The notes under the pieces were generated by a model that was given only the letters and a program-made list of their open reading frames with translations, was not told the origin of the DNA and ran no database searches. This document shows, in pieces, positions 51,111 through 60,110 of a DNA stretch of 64,000 nucleotides. Where the stretch lies: contig NZ_CP154874.1 of NCBI RefSeq assembly GCF_041729615.1, forward strand, positions 67,001 through 131,000, in the 5' to 3' direction. Every line of letters begins with the position of its first letter. Position 1 is the stretch's first letter. The DNA is from Pseudomonas alcaligenes (GTDB lineage: Bacteria; Pseudomonadota; Gammaproteobacteria; Pseudomonadales; Pseudomonadaceae). The position numbers and the translations under genes were made by a program.

Positions 51111-51712
51111 TGCTCAAGGTCTATGGCGACTACCGTTCCGGCAACTGCTACAAGGTCAAGCTGATGCTGCACCTGCTCGGCCGCGAGTACCAGTGGCTGC
51201 CGATCGACATCCTCAAGGGCGAGACCCAGACCGAGGCCTTCCTGGCCAAGAACCCCAACGGCAAGATTCCGGTGCTGGAGCTGGAAGACGGCACCTGCCT
51301 GTGGGAGTCCAACGCCATCCTCAACTTCCTCGCCGATGGCAGCGCGTTCATCCCCAGTGAGCCGCGCCTGCGCACGCAGATGCTGCAGTGGCAGTTCTTC
51401 GAACAGTACAGCCACGAACCCTATGTGGCGGTGGCGCGCTTCATCCAGCTGTACCTGGGCCTGCCTGAGGCGCGGCGCGAGGAGTACGAGGTGTGCCAGG
51501 TGCGCGGGCGCAAGGCGCTCAAGGTGATGGAGCAGCAGCTGCAGCGCACGCCCTACCTGGTGGGCGAGCAGTACACCATCGCCGACATCGCCCTGTATGC
51601 CTATACCCATGTGGCCCACGAGGGCGGCTTCGACCTTTCCACCTACCCGGCGATTCAGGCCTGGCTGGCGCGGGTGGCCAGCCATCCGCGCCACGTGGGC
51701 ATGTTCGACTGA
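51107..51712 (+). CDS. Glutathione S-transferase family protein
   Basis: The 201-residue protein has an N-terminal thioredoxin-like domain (VYGDYRSGNCYKVKLML, NPNGKIPVLELEDG, WESNAIL) and a C-terminal helical domain (TPYLVGEQYTIADIALYAYTHVAHEGGF). The Ser of YRSGNC is a candidate catalytic residue. It is translationally coupled to the aminotransferase, and may detoxify an electrophile derived from its product or substrate; that link is inference. Confidence 0.92.
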   Translation: MMLKVYGDYRSGNCYKVKLMLHLLGREYQWLPIDILKGETQTEAFLAKNPNGKIPVLELEDGTCLWESNAILNFLADGSAFIPSEPRLRTQMLQWQFFEQYSHEPYVAVARFIQLYLGLPEARREEYEVCQVRGRKALKVMEQQLQRTPYLVGEQYTIADIALYAYTHVAHEGGFDLSTYPAIQAWLARVASHPRHVGMFD

Positions 51713-51715
51713 CGC

Positions 51716-51747
51716 AATAAAAAACCGGCCTTGGCCGGTTTTTTATT
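51716..51747. terminator. Bidirectional Rho-independent terminator
   Basis: CCGGCC/GGCCGG with flanking A- and T-tracts extends to a 15-bp arm with a 2-nt loop, serving the GST gene (plus) and the HD-GYP gene (minus). Confidence 0.93.
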
Positions 51748-51752
51748 ACCGC

Positions 51753-54710
51753 CTATCCGGCCAGGCCGGCCTTGGCCAGGATGGCCGGCACATCCACCGC
51801 GTCGATCTGCTCAGGCTTCAGGTAGCGCTCGGCATAGCTCTGGTGGATGCCGGCGGCGAGGAACAGCCCGAACAGCTCGGGGTCGACATGGGCGCCGCGG
51901 CACATGCCGGCCATGATGCCCAGTGCCTCGCTGAGGGTCTTGCCCTTCTTGTACGGGCGGTCCACCGCGGTCAGCGCCTCGAAGATGTCGGCGATCGCCA
52001 TCATCCGCGCCGGCAGGCTCATCTCCTCGCGCTTCAGGCGCTTCGGGTAGCCGCTGCCGTCCATCTTCTCGTGGTGCCCGCCGGCGATCTCCGAGACGTT
52101 CGCCAGGTGTTTGGGGAAGGGCAGGTGGTCGAGCATGCGGATGGTCTGCACGATGTGGTTGTTGATGATGTAGCGCTCCTCGGCGGTGAGGGTGCCGCGG
52201 GCGATGCCGAGGTTGTACAGCTCGCCGCGGTTGTGTTTGTACTGCGGCACCTCGAGCCGGAAGCCCCAGGGGTTGTCGGCCGGGATCAGCTCGCTTTCCG
52301 GGCGCTCGAACAGATGCTCCGGCTTGTCCGCCAGCAGCGGCTCCTGCACCGGCAGTTCGGGCGCAGGGCTGCGTGCCTGGCGCTGGTTTTCCTCCCAGGA
52401 CACGCCCAGGCGGTCGTCCAGGGTGCGTGTCCAGGTGCGTGCGGCGATGCCGCGCAGGCGCTCCAGGTCGGCATCGGCCATGGCCTCACCGCCCAGGTTG
52501 CAGCGGGCGACGAAGGCAAACTCGTCGTCCAGTGCGGCCAGGGCCTCGTCACGCAGCGCGGCCAGCGAGGCTTCGTCGCCGCCCTTGGCCTGGCCTTCCC
52601 AGTAGGCGATCCAGGCGTCGCGCTTGAGCACCTCGAAGCGCATGCGTACTTCGTGGATGCGGTCGTAGATGGTTTCCAGCTTGGTCGCCTTGTCCACCAC
52701 GTACTCCGGGGTGGTGACCTTGCCGCAGTCGTGCAGCCAGGCCGCGATGTGCAGGGCCTCCCATTCCTCGTCGCTGGGCTGGTAGTCGCGGAAAGGGGCG
52801 GCGTCACTGGCGGCGGCGGCCTGAGCCAGCATCAGGGTCAGCTCCGGCACCCGCTGGCAGTGGCCGCCGGTGTAGGGGCTCTTGGCGTCGATGGCGCCGG
52901 CGATCAGCTGGATGAAGGCGTCCAGCAGCTTCTTCTGTTGCTCCAGCAGACGCTGGCTCTCGATGCATAGCGCGGCCACCCCGGACACCGCCTCGACGTA
53001 GGCGATGCGCTGCGGGCGCAGCATGGCCGGTTCGCTTTCCTCGCCGCTGTCGCGGTGCAGCAGCAGAAGCACGCCGAGGGTATCGCCCTGGCGGTTGTGC
53101 AGGCCGGTGCCGACCAGATGCACGCGCGGGCTGTCGAGGGTGTGCAGCAGGCTCTGCAGGCCGTTGGCCTGGTCGAAGCCGAGCGAGGCCACGGCGGTGG
53201 CGCCGCCCTCGGCGGGCTGACGGATCCATTCGGGAATGTCCGAATCGCCCGGCAGGTAGGTAGGAATACGATGCTCCTCAAGGCTGTGCTGCTCGTCGTT
53301 GATGAACAGGCCGTGCGGCTCCAGGCGACCGCTGTCGCCGTCGCGCAGGAACAGCAGGCCGGCGCCGGCCTCGCTGAGGCCCACCGTCTCCTTGAGGACT
53401 CGCTTGAGCAGGGCATCGAAGCGGGTCTCGGCGGACAGGCTGGCGGTGATGTCGAGGAAGCTGGACAGGGTGTCTTTCATCTTGCCCATGGCCACCGCCA
53501 GCTGGTCGATCTCCAGCACCGGCGAGTGGCCGCTGGCCGGGTAGCTGAAGTTGAAGCTGCGGATCGCTTCGGCTTCGTTGACCAGGGCGCGCAGCGGCTT
53601 GACCAGGATGCGCGACATCAGCCAGCCCAGCGGCAGGCAGAGCAGGAGGATGCCGATGGTCAGCATCGCGCCCTGCCAGCGGATGCGGTAGGCATCGGCC
53701 AGCAACTCCTCCTCGGGGGCCAGCAGGGCCAGGCGCAGGCCATTGGGTCCACCCTCCTCGAACTGGCTGTAGGACACCTGCCAGCGCTTGCCGGCCAGGC
53801 GCATGGCGCCCTGGCGGTCCTTGTCCAGGCCACGCTGGAACAGTTCGCCGAGGGCTGGGCTGAGCTTGTCGACCTGGACCAGGTGGGTGGTGCCGTTCTT
53901 CACCACCAGCTGCTGGATGTCCGGGTAGGCCACGGCAGCACCATCCGGGCGATACAGCACCACTTCGGTGGAGGGGGTGATCTTGTGCCGTGCCAGGCTG
54001 GCGGAGAGGTCGGCCAGGGTCACGTCCGCGCCTATCACCGTACGCTCCTGGGTGATGCGGGCCAGGGTGGTGCCGACATCACCGCTGGAGAAGAACACGT
54101 AGGGCTCGGTGGTGATCTGCCGGCCATTGTCGATGGCGCTCTGGTACCAGGGGCGAGTGCGTGGGTCGTAGGTTTCCTTGAGGTTCTGCCGGCGGCTGAT
54201 CCAGTTCAGCTCGGCATCGAAGTACTGCGACTCGGAAATCGGCCGTGCCGCGCCGGTGCGGTCGATGGTCCAGACCTGGAAGGCGGCGTTGGCCGGCGCA
54301 TCGAAGATCTTCTTCAGGCGCTCGTCGCGCAGCGAGCGCACCATGAAGAAGTCGCCGTCCTCGTAGCCCAGGTAAAGCGCCGCCAGCTTGGGGTTGTCGC
54401 GCAGTGCCTGGGCGAACATCGGCAGCAGGTGCATGCGCTGGTGGCCCTCGGCACTCTGGTTGTTCTCGTTGAGAGCGAGCAGGGTGAGCAGGCGGCGGAT
54501 CGGCTGGTAGGTGTGACGCAGGTCGGCTTCCACTTCCTCGCGGAACTGGTTGAATAGCTGGCTGCTGCTGGACAGGATGACCTTGGTGGTCTGGTAGTAG
54601 TTGAACAATCCGAGCAGTACACCACTACCGAGCAGAAGAAGGGAAAACAGTACGCTGATATGCACGTGGAGCGGGAAACGGCGTTCTTGACCACGGAGTT
54701 TCACGTGCAT
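51753..54710 (-). CDS. Membrane-bound Cache-GAF-HD-GYP sensor phosphodiesterase
   Basis: The 985-residue protein has TM1 (about 17-38), a periplasmic Cache domain (40-340, with TYDPRTRPWYQSAIDNG), TM2 (about 346-366), a HAMP-like linker, a GAF domain (about 440-600) and an HD-GYP domain (640-960). Catalytic residues are present: HDCGK at 660-664, HHEKMDGSGYP starting at 879, and AIADIFEALTA. About 165 residues separate the HD part from the helix (LTAEERYIINNHI) that leads to HHE; in standard HD-GYP domains that connection is short. AAGGAAG precedes the ATG at 54710. It probably degrades cyclic-di-GMP in response to a periplasmic ligand. Confidence 0.93.
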   Translation of the reverse strand: MHVKLRGQERRFPLHVHISVLFSLLLLGSGVLLGLFNYYQTTKVILSSSSQLFNQFREEVEADLRHTYQPIRRLLTLLALNENNQSAEGHQRMHLLPMFAQALRDNPKLAALYLGYEDGDFFMVRSLRDERLKKIFDAPANAAFQVWTIDRTGAARPISESQYFDAELNWISRRQNLKETYDPRTRPWYQSAIDNGRQITTEPYVFFSSGDVGTTLARITQERTVIGADVTLADLSASLARHKITPSTEVVLYRPDGAAVAYPDIQQLVVKNGTTHLVQVDKLSPALGELFQRGLDKDRQGAMRLAGKRWQVSYSQFEEGGPNGLRLALLAPEEELLADAYRIRWQGAMLTIGILLLCLPLGWLMSRILVKPLRALVNEAEAIRSFNFSYPASGHSPVLEIDQLAVAMGKMKDTLSSFLDITASLSAETRFDALLKRVLKETVGLSEAGAGLLFLRDGDSGRLEPHGLFINDEQHSLEEHRIPTYLPGDSDIPEWIRQPAEGGATAVASLGFDQANGLQSLLHTLDSPRVHLVGTGLHNRQGDTLGVLLLLHRDSGEESEPAMLRPQRIAYVEAVSGVAALCIESQRLLEQQKKLLDAFIQLIAGAIDAKSPYTGGHCQRVPELTLMLAQAAAASDAAPFRDYQPSDEEWEALHIAAWLHDCGKVTTPEYVVDKATKLETIYDRIHEVRMRFEVLKRDAWIAYWEGQAKGGDEASLAALRDEALAALDDEFAFVARCNLGGEAMADADLERLRGIAARTWTRTLDDRLGVSWEENQRQARSPAPELPVQEPLLADKPEHLFERPESELIPADNPWGFRLEVPQYKHNRGELYNLGIARGTLTAEERYIINNHIVQTIRMLDHLPFPKHLANVSEIAGGHHEKMDGSGYPKRLKREEMSLPARMMAIADIFEALTAVDRPYKKGKTLSEALGIMAGMCRGAHVDPELFGLFLAAGIHQSYAERYLKPEQIDAVDVPAILAKAGLAG

Positions 54711-54788
54711 CGTCTCACTTCCTTGACTGCGCTGGGGGACAGGACAGAAGCATAGTGAACGCGTGGCGGGTCTGCCGCGCGCCCGGGC

Positions 54789-55847
54789 TTAATTTTTCGT
54801 CGCTGGCAGGACCTCTGCGCGGCGCTCCAGCCGCTGTTGCAGGGCATGGCTCAGCAGTGCCACCAGCAGTGCCAGGAACACGCCGATCAGGCTGTTCAGC
54901 AAGCGCCCCTGGGCCTGGTGCCAGTCGGGTGCCAGGCTCTCGGCCAGCAGCACGAAGCTGATCCCCACCTGCACCACGAACAGGCCGTAGTGCTGGGCCT
55001 GCAGGGCGCGGCTGAGGACAATCAGCGGCAGTATGGTGGCGACCATCGCCGGTGGGCTCTGCAGGCTGTGGCCGAGGTAGATGAGGGCGAGGGCGACGCC
55101 CAGGCTGACCATGCTCGCCTGCAGGGCGCGGGCCAGGCTGCCGCGATTCTCCAGCTGCAGGGTGGCGATCAGCGCCAGGGTCAGCCAGTAGCCACGCTGC
55201 AGGTCGGCCAGCTGGACGATCAGCCCGGCCGCCGCGCAGCCCAGGGTGCAAGCCAGCGCATGCAGGCGCCAGCGCTGTTCGGGCAGACGCTTGGCATAGC
55301 GCCGCAGCACCCGCAGCACCGCCAGCAGGCGTGGCATGTAGGGCCACATGCGCAGGCCGTGCAGGCCGCGCAGGCCGAAAGCGAGCAGGGCGACCCAGAG
55401 GCCGCCGAGAATGAACAGTGCGGCCACTGCATCGGGGTTGTGCAGCCCGCTGATGCCGAACTGGCCCTGGCCGAGGCACAGGCAGACGATCAGGCCGAGG
55501 CCGAGCTTGCCGGCCTCGGTGCCGAAGCGCTGCAGCCAGGCCAGGAGAAAGCCGTAGGCGGCGAACAGGACAAGGCTGAGCACTGCATCGCTGGCCGCCC
55601 AGAAGCCCAGCCCCGCGCTGCAGGCGCCGAACAGGGTGAGCAGCAGCAGGCGCAGCATGCCGAAACGGTGCAGCGGATTGGACTGCGCGGCCAGGAAGGC
55701 ACCGACCGAAGCCCAGAGGAAGCCCGGATGGCCGCTGAGCAGGCCGAGCAGCAGGGGCAGGGCACAGCCGAGACCGGCGATGAATGCCGGCCCCCAGTCC
55801 AGAGGCCCCGCATGCCAGCCGAACAGCTGCCTGAACGAGTCTTTCAT
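54789..55847 (-). CDS. FUSC-family inner-membrane protein
   Basis: The 352-residue protein has two sets of about five membrane helices separated by a cytoplasmic segment (RLLAVLRVLRRYAKRLPEQRWRLHALACTLG), typical of the fusaric-acid-resistance-like FUSC fold. Members are linked to efflux of aromatic acids, but no partner membrane-fusion protein is adjacent. The gene begins 4 nt after the dGTPase stop. Confidence 0.85.
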   Translation of the reverse strand: MKDSFRQLFGWHAGPLDWGPAFIAGLGCALPLLLGLLSGHPGFLWASVGAFLAAQSNPLHRFGMLRLLLLTLFGACSAGLGFWAASDAVLSLVLFAAYGFLLAWLQRFGTEAGKLGLGLIVCLCLGQGQFGISGLHNPDAVAALFILGGLWVALLAFGLRGLHGLRMWPYMPRLLAVLRVLRRYAKRLPEQRWRLHALACTLGCAAAGLIVQLADLQRGYWLTLALIATLQLENRGSLARALQASMVSLGVALALIYLGHSLQSPPAMVATILPLIVLSRALQAQHYGLFVVQVGISFVLLAESLAPDWHQAQGRLLNSLIGVFLALLVALLSHALQQRLERRAEVLPATKN

Positions 55848-55851
55848 GGTG

Positions 55852-57183
55852 TCATACCGGGCTGGAGCGCCCGGTCATCTCCCGGGCCATTTCGGTAGCG
55901 TAGCTGTCGGTCATTCCGGCGATGAAATCGACCATGCGCAGGAAAGATTGGTACAGCGGCCAACCCGGTTGCGGTGCGTAATGTGCCAGCAGGTCGAGGA
56001 TACGCCGGTTCTTGAAGGACAGACCGTTGCCGCCGTGCTGCTCCAGCGCCGCGCCGCAGAAGGCGTTGAGCAGGATTTCCAGAGTGGTGTAGGCGCCGAT
56101 CTCGTGCAGGGTCTTGCGCTTGTCCTGGAAGATCTTCTCCCGCGCCATGGCCTTGGCGCGAAGTACGCAGCGCTTGGCCGGGCCGTGCATGTGCTCCACC
56201 AGATCGCCCTCCAGAGCACCGAGCAGCAGCGCCGGCTGCTGCGCGACGAAGGCGCGCGCGGCGGCGTTGGTCAGATGCTCGATGGCCTTGCCGCGCAGGA
56301 TCGCCAATTTGCGCCGCCGCGAGTCGCCGGGGCCGAGCTGGCGGTAGGTCTGCGGCAGGTCATCGCCGACCAGGTCGAACAGCAGGGCCTCGACCTCGGC
56401 GTAGTCGAGCAGCTCCATCTCCACGCCGTCCTCCAGGTCGATCAGGGCGTAGCAGATGTCGTCCGCAGCCTCCATCAGGTACACCAGCGGGTGGCGCGCC
56501 CAGCGCTGCTCGTCGAGCTTGGGCAGGCCGAGCTTGGCGGCGATCTGTTCCAGCCGCGGCAGCTCGTTCTGGTAGCAGCCGAACTTGTGCTTCTTGTAGC
56601 CGAGCGCTTCGGCGTGGCGCGCGGTCCAGGGGTACTTGAGGTAGCTGCCGAGCGTGGCGTAGGTCAGGCGCATGCCGCCGTCGAACTGGTGGTATTCCAG
56701 CTGGGTGAGCACGCGAAAGCCCTGGGCGTTGCCCTCGAAGCTGAGAAAGTCGCCGCGCTCGGCCTCGCTCATGTCGTCCAGCCAGCCGCGTCCGGCGGCC
56801 TGGCGGAACCAGTGGCGGATGGCATCCTCGCCGGAGTGGCCGAAGGGCGGGTTGCCGATGTCGTGGGCCAGGCAGGCCGACTGCACGATCACCCCCAGAT
56901 CGCTGGGAGCGCACCAGGCAGGCAGCTCGTCGCGCAACATTTCGCCCACGCGCATGCCCAGTGAACGCCCCACGCAGCCGACCTCCAGGGAGTGGGTCAG
57001 GCGGGTGTGGATGTGATCGTTACTGGACACCGGATGGACCTGGGTCTTGCGTCCGAGGCGGCGAAAGGCGCCGGAGAAGATGATGCGGTCGTGGTCCTTG
57101 TGGAACGGGCTGCGGCCCAGCTCGTCGGAGCTGTAGACCGGCTTGCCGAGGCGTTCGCGGGTGAGCAGGGTTTGCCAATCCAA
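55852..57183 (-). CDS. Deoxyguanosinetriphosphate triphosphohydrolase-like protein
   Basis: The 443-residue HD-domain enzyme has the metal-binding residues His in RLTHSLEVG, His-Asp in [15 protein letters not shown], and Asp in [18 protein letters not shown]. It belongs to the type-2 dGTPase family that hydrolyses dNTPs to nucleosides and triphosphate. The ATG at 57183 gives the conserved MDWQTLL...[14 protein letters not shown] start. Confidence 0.93.
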   Translation of the reverse strand: MDWQTLLTRERLGKPVYSSDELGRSPFHKDHDRIIFSGAFRRLGRKTQVHPVSSNDHIHTRLTHSLEVGCVGRSLGMRVGEMLRDELPAWCAPSDLGVIVQSACLAHDIGNPPFGHSGEDAIRHWFRQAAGRGWLDDMSEAERGDFLSFEGNAQGFRVLTQLEYHQFDGGMRLTYATLGSYLKYPWTARHAEALGYKKHKFGCYQNELPRLEQIAAKLGLPKLDEQRWARHPLVYLMEAADDICYALIDLEDGVEMELLDYAEVEALLFDLVGDDLPQTYRQLGPGDSRRRKLAILRGKAIEHLTNAAARAFVAQQPALLLGALEGDLVEHMHGPAKRCVLRAKAMAREKIFQDKRKTLHEIGAYTTLEILLNAFCGAALEQHGGNGLSFKNRRILDLLAHYAPQPGWPLYQSFLRMVDFIAGMTDSYATEMAREMTGRSSPV

Positions 57184-57369
57184 GGCGGTACTCGTCTTCT
57201 GCAGAGGGGTCTTTGCCTAGCTTCGGTGTTCGCCACGACGCCTGCAAGTGCCGTGCTGTTCGGCCGGGGCTGCCGTCGGGCTGACGACGGACGGTAGCAG
57301 CTCGCCCGTGCCGCGATGATATGGTCTGGCCATCACGTGCCTATTCCATAACTACAAGAGAGCAAACGC

Positions 57370-58482
57370 GTGACTTCATTGGCTGCCTCATCCAAGGACC
57401 CGCATCAGCAGTTGCGCGTCCAGCGCTTCCTGATGAGCCTGGCGATGTACGTCCTGGCTTGTGTCCCCCAGGGCGTGTCGCTGTACAACGGCATCTCGCC
57501 CGCCTGGGTCATGGGCACCTGGCTGGTCATCGCGGTGCTGACCAACCTGGGGTTCTTCCTGCTGTTCCACACCGGCCTCAACCTGCGTCTGCGCGATCCG
57601 AGCCTGACCATGGCGCAGATGGTGGCGGCCATCGCCATGGTGCTGTTTACCCAGACCTACGCCGGCGAGGCCCGCGGTGCCCACCTGGTGGTGCTGCTGA
57701 TCATCATGGTGTTCGGCTGCTTCCGCCTGCACACCCGCCAGCTGCTCGGCCTGAGCCTGCTGACCATAGTCGCTTACGGCCTGACCCTGCCGCTGATCGA
57801 GCACATCGAGGGCGAGCGCTTCAACCTGGCGGTGGAGATGGTGCTGTGGTGCAGCTTTTCCGCCTTCCTGCCGTTCATCTCCGTACTCGGTGGCAATATC
57901 AGCGAGCTGCGCAAGAAGCTCATGGCCAGCAACGCCCAGCTGCAGGAGGTGCTGCAGCAGGTGACCGAGCTGGCCACCCATGACGAGCTGACCGGGGTGT
58001 ACAACCGCCGCTATCTGCTGGAAATGCTGACCCACGAGAAGAACCGCACGGACCGTGGCGGCGCCGGTTTCTGCGTGTGCATCCTCGACCTCGACTACTT
58101 CAAGCGGATCAACGACAGCTATGGCCATCCGGTGGGCGACGAGGTGCTCAAGACCTTCGCCAACACCGTGCAGCCGCTGTTGCGCAGCACCGACTTCTTC
58201 GCCCGCTACGGCGGCGAGGAGTTTCTCCTGTTCCTGCCACAGACTTCCCTGGAGATGGCCCAGCACTGCATCAAGCGCATCCAGGACGAGCTGGCGGTGA
58301 CCGAGTACCAGGGCCTGCCGGCCGGTATGCGCGTCACCGCCTCGATCGGTGTGGCCCAGTACTACCTGCAGGAGAGCGTGGCCGGGCTGATCGAGCGCGC
58401 CGACAAGGCGTTGTACCGGGCCAAGCAGAACGGGCGCAACCGCATGGAACTGGCGCCTTATCACAGGCCCATCCTGATCTGA
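57370..58482 (+). CDS. Membrane diguanylate cyclase (GGDEF)
   Basis: The 370-residue protein has six membrane helices (20-180) without a periplasmic domain, a short coiled coil (about 182-205), then an active GGDEF domain (about 205-360): DELTGVYNRRYL, LDLDYFKRINDSYGH, active site RYGGEEF, with an RxxD inhibitory site (RSTD) five residues before GGEEF. It synthesises cyclic-di-GMP and should be product-inhibited. The start is GTG at 57370 after AGAGAG. It converges on an EAL gene 10 nt away. Confidence 0.93.
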   Translation: MTSLAASSKDPHQQLRVQRFLMSLAMYVLACVPQGVSLYNGISPAWVMGTWLVIAVLTNLGFFLLFHTGLNLRLRDPSLTMAQMVAAIAMVLFTQTYAGEARGAHLVVLLIIMVFGCFRLHTRQLLGLSLLTIVAYGLTLPLIEHIEGERFNLAVEMVLWCSFSAFLPFISVLGGNISELRKKLMASNAQLQEVLQQVTELATHDELTGVYNRRYLLEMLTHEKNRTDRGGAGFCVCILDLDYFKRINDSYGHPVGDEVLKTFANTVQPLLRSTDFFARYGGEEFLLFLPQTSLEMAQHCIKRIQDELAVTEYQGLPAGMRVTASIGVAQYYLQESVAGLIERADKALYRAKQNGRNRMELAPYHRPILI

Positions 58483-58492
58483 CCCGCTTGTC

Positions 58493-59659
58493 TCAGGGCA
58501 AGCCGGCCGCGTCGATATCCAGCAGCAGCAGGCGGCGGCCGTTGTCGATGAACTGTCCGGCGGTCAGGCAGTACTGGTTGGTGGTGGCGTCGCGGTAGGT
58601 GCTGGACAGGGTCAGGCGCCTTTCTTCCCAGCCCTCGGCCAGCAGCTGGTAGAAGTAGGGCCGCCACGACCAGTTGTGCCCCAGGTAGCGCGGGTCCTCT
58701 TGCCAGCGCCGGCCGTCCCACTGCAGGTTGGGGCTGATCTGCGTGCCGTGGCGGTCGCACTGGTAGACGCGCAGCAGCCAGGGGTAGTCGAGCGGGCTGA
58801 ACAGTTCCGCCAGTGTGGCGCCACGCTCCACCCAGCCGCGCATCAGGTTCATCACCTCGGCCAGTTGCTGGCGCAGGGTCACCAGCCTGGCCCGCTCGGC
58901 CAGCTTGCGTTGCACGTACTGCTCGCGCAGGCGGGCGAAGCGCTCGACGAAGGCGTCGGTGGCGAAGAACTGCGCTTCCGCCCGGGCAAACAGGTAGCCC
59001 TGCACGTAGCGCGCCCCGCACTCCAGGGCGAAATCCAGCTCGGCCTCGGTCTCCACGCCTTCGGCGATGATCCAGCAGCCGGTCTTCTCCGCCATCTGCG
59101 CCAGCGCCTTGACCACCTCGCCGCTGGGGCCGCCACGGGCCGCCTCCTGGAACAGGCGCATGTCCAGCTTGAGGATGTCCGGTTGCAGGGCCAGTACCCG
59201 GTCCAGCTGCGAGTAGCCGGCGCCGAAGTCGTCGATGGCGATGCGCGCGCCGGCTTCGCGGTAGCGCGCCACCACCTCGGCCAGCTTGTCGCTGCCACCG
59301 CCCAGTTCGGTGATCTCGAACACCACCCGCTGCGCCGCTATGCCCTGCCTGTGCAGCTGCTTGAGGCTGGGCAGCGCCTGGTTGGGGCGCAGGCGGGTGA
59401 TCCAGCGCGGCGAGATGTTGAGGCTGAGGAACCAGTCCGCCGGGGCCTGGTGCAGGCGGGCAAGGGCGTCGTCGCGGATCTGCCGGTCGAGCCGCCGCAG
59501 GCTGGCCGGGGAGACGCGTGGGTCGGTGAAGAGCGGGCCCACCGAAAGCAGGCTGCCGTCGGCCTGGCGCAGGCGGCCGAGTGCCTCGACCCCGGCAATG
59601 CGCCCGGTGGCGGTGTCGATGAAAGGCTGGAAAACGGCGACTGGTTGGCCGTCGATCAC
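58493..59659 (-). CDS. EAL cyclic-di-GMP phosphodiesterase with C-terminal PDC-like domain
   Basis: The 388-residue soluble protein has an N-terminal EAL domain (about 5-245) with all catalytic residues: GVEALGRL, LNISPRW, FEITELGG, IAIDDFGAGYSQLD, ILKLDM, AEGVETEAEL and QGYLFARAE. The C-terminal 140 residues form a PDC/Cache-like domain with GHNWSWRPYF, similar to the C-terminal domain of the chemotaxis receptor at 19198-20592. I use GTG at 59659 because AAGGAA lies 7 nt upstream; the open frame extends to a TTG at 59725 without a ribosome site. It should hydrolyse cyclic-di-GMP in response to a cytoplasmic signal. Confidence 0.9.
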   Translation of the reverse strand: MIDGQPVAVFQPFIDTATGRIAGVEALGRLRQADGSLLSVGPLFTDPRVSPASLRRLDRQIRDDALARLHQAPADWFLSLNISPRWITRLRPNQALPSLKQLHRQGIAAQRVVFEITELGGGSDKLAEVVARYREAGARIAIDDFGAGYSQLDRVLALQPDILKLDMRLFQEAARGGPSGEVVKALAQMAEKTGCWIIAEGVETEAELDFALECGARYVQGYLFARAEAQFFATDAFVERFARLREQYVQRKLAERARLVTLRQQLAEVMNLMRGWVERGATLAELFSPLDYPWLLRVYQCDRHGTQISPNLQWDGRRWQEDPRYLGHNWSWRPYFYQLLAEGWEERRLTLSSTYRDATTNQYCLTAGQFIDNGRRLLLLDIDAAGLP

Positions 59660-60110
59660 GGACCGGTTCCTTGCGTGGATGGAAACTTGACCGGACGGCC
59701 CGGTCGGGATGCAGCTTGATTGCAAGAATGCGGCCAGTCGTGCCGATGGCTCTGCCGGGCGCCTGGGGCTCGTTCGCCTTGCGCACCTTTGGTGCGGCGC
59801 CGCAGGTAGGGGCGGCCTCTGCTGTGAGGTCGCGATCGGGGGTGGTACGGCGCTTGCTATTCAGTGGTGCGTCTTGTCGATCGACTGCCTTGTAATGGGG
59901 CGCTGCAAGGGTCCGGAGATGATCCTTGGGGTCGATACAAATAACTGAAAAATAAAGAAATTAGCTCCTTTTCGGGTTTTTCTGACGGGTCGGCGTGCGC
60001 CAGATGAGGTTTCTTTCGAGCCTCGACTTGGCGCATGGCGGCATCAGGATGGTGCGTCCCTCGTCCGTCATGAACTGAATTGGTGCCAATACCGCCGGAG
60101 CCTACTGCCG
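59660..60110. other. Gene-free interval upstream of the ammonium transporter
   Basis: This 451-nt stretch includes an AT-rich patch (about 59928-59980) unlike its surroundings. GGAG at about 60097-60100 is the ribosome site for the transporter. I searched for a sigma-54 promoter with exact GG-N10-GC spacing: the one match (about 60081-60096) is too close to the start codon. No glnK gene is present. Nothing else is supported. Confidence 0.6.

Noticed and set aside
60079..60096. GG-N10-GC sigma-54-like match before the ammonium transporter
   Set aside because: It is so close to the ATG at 60111 that the transcript would lack the GGAG ribosome site.
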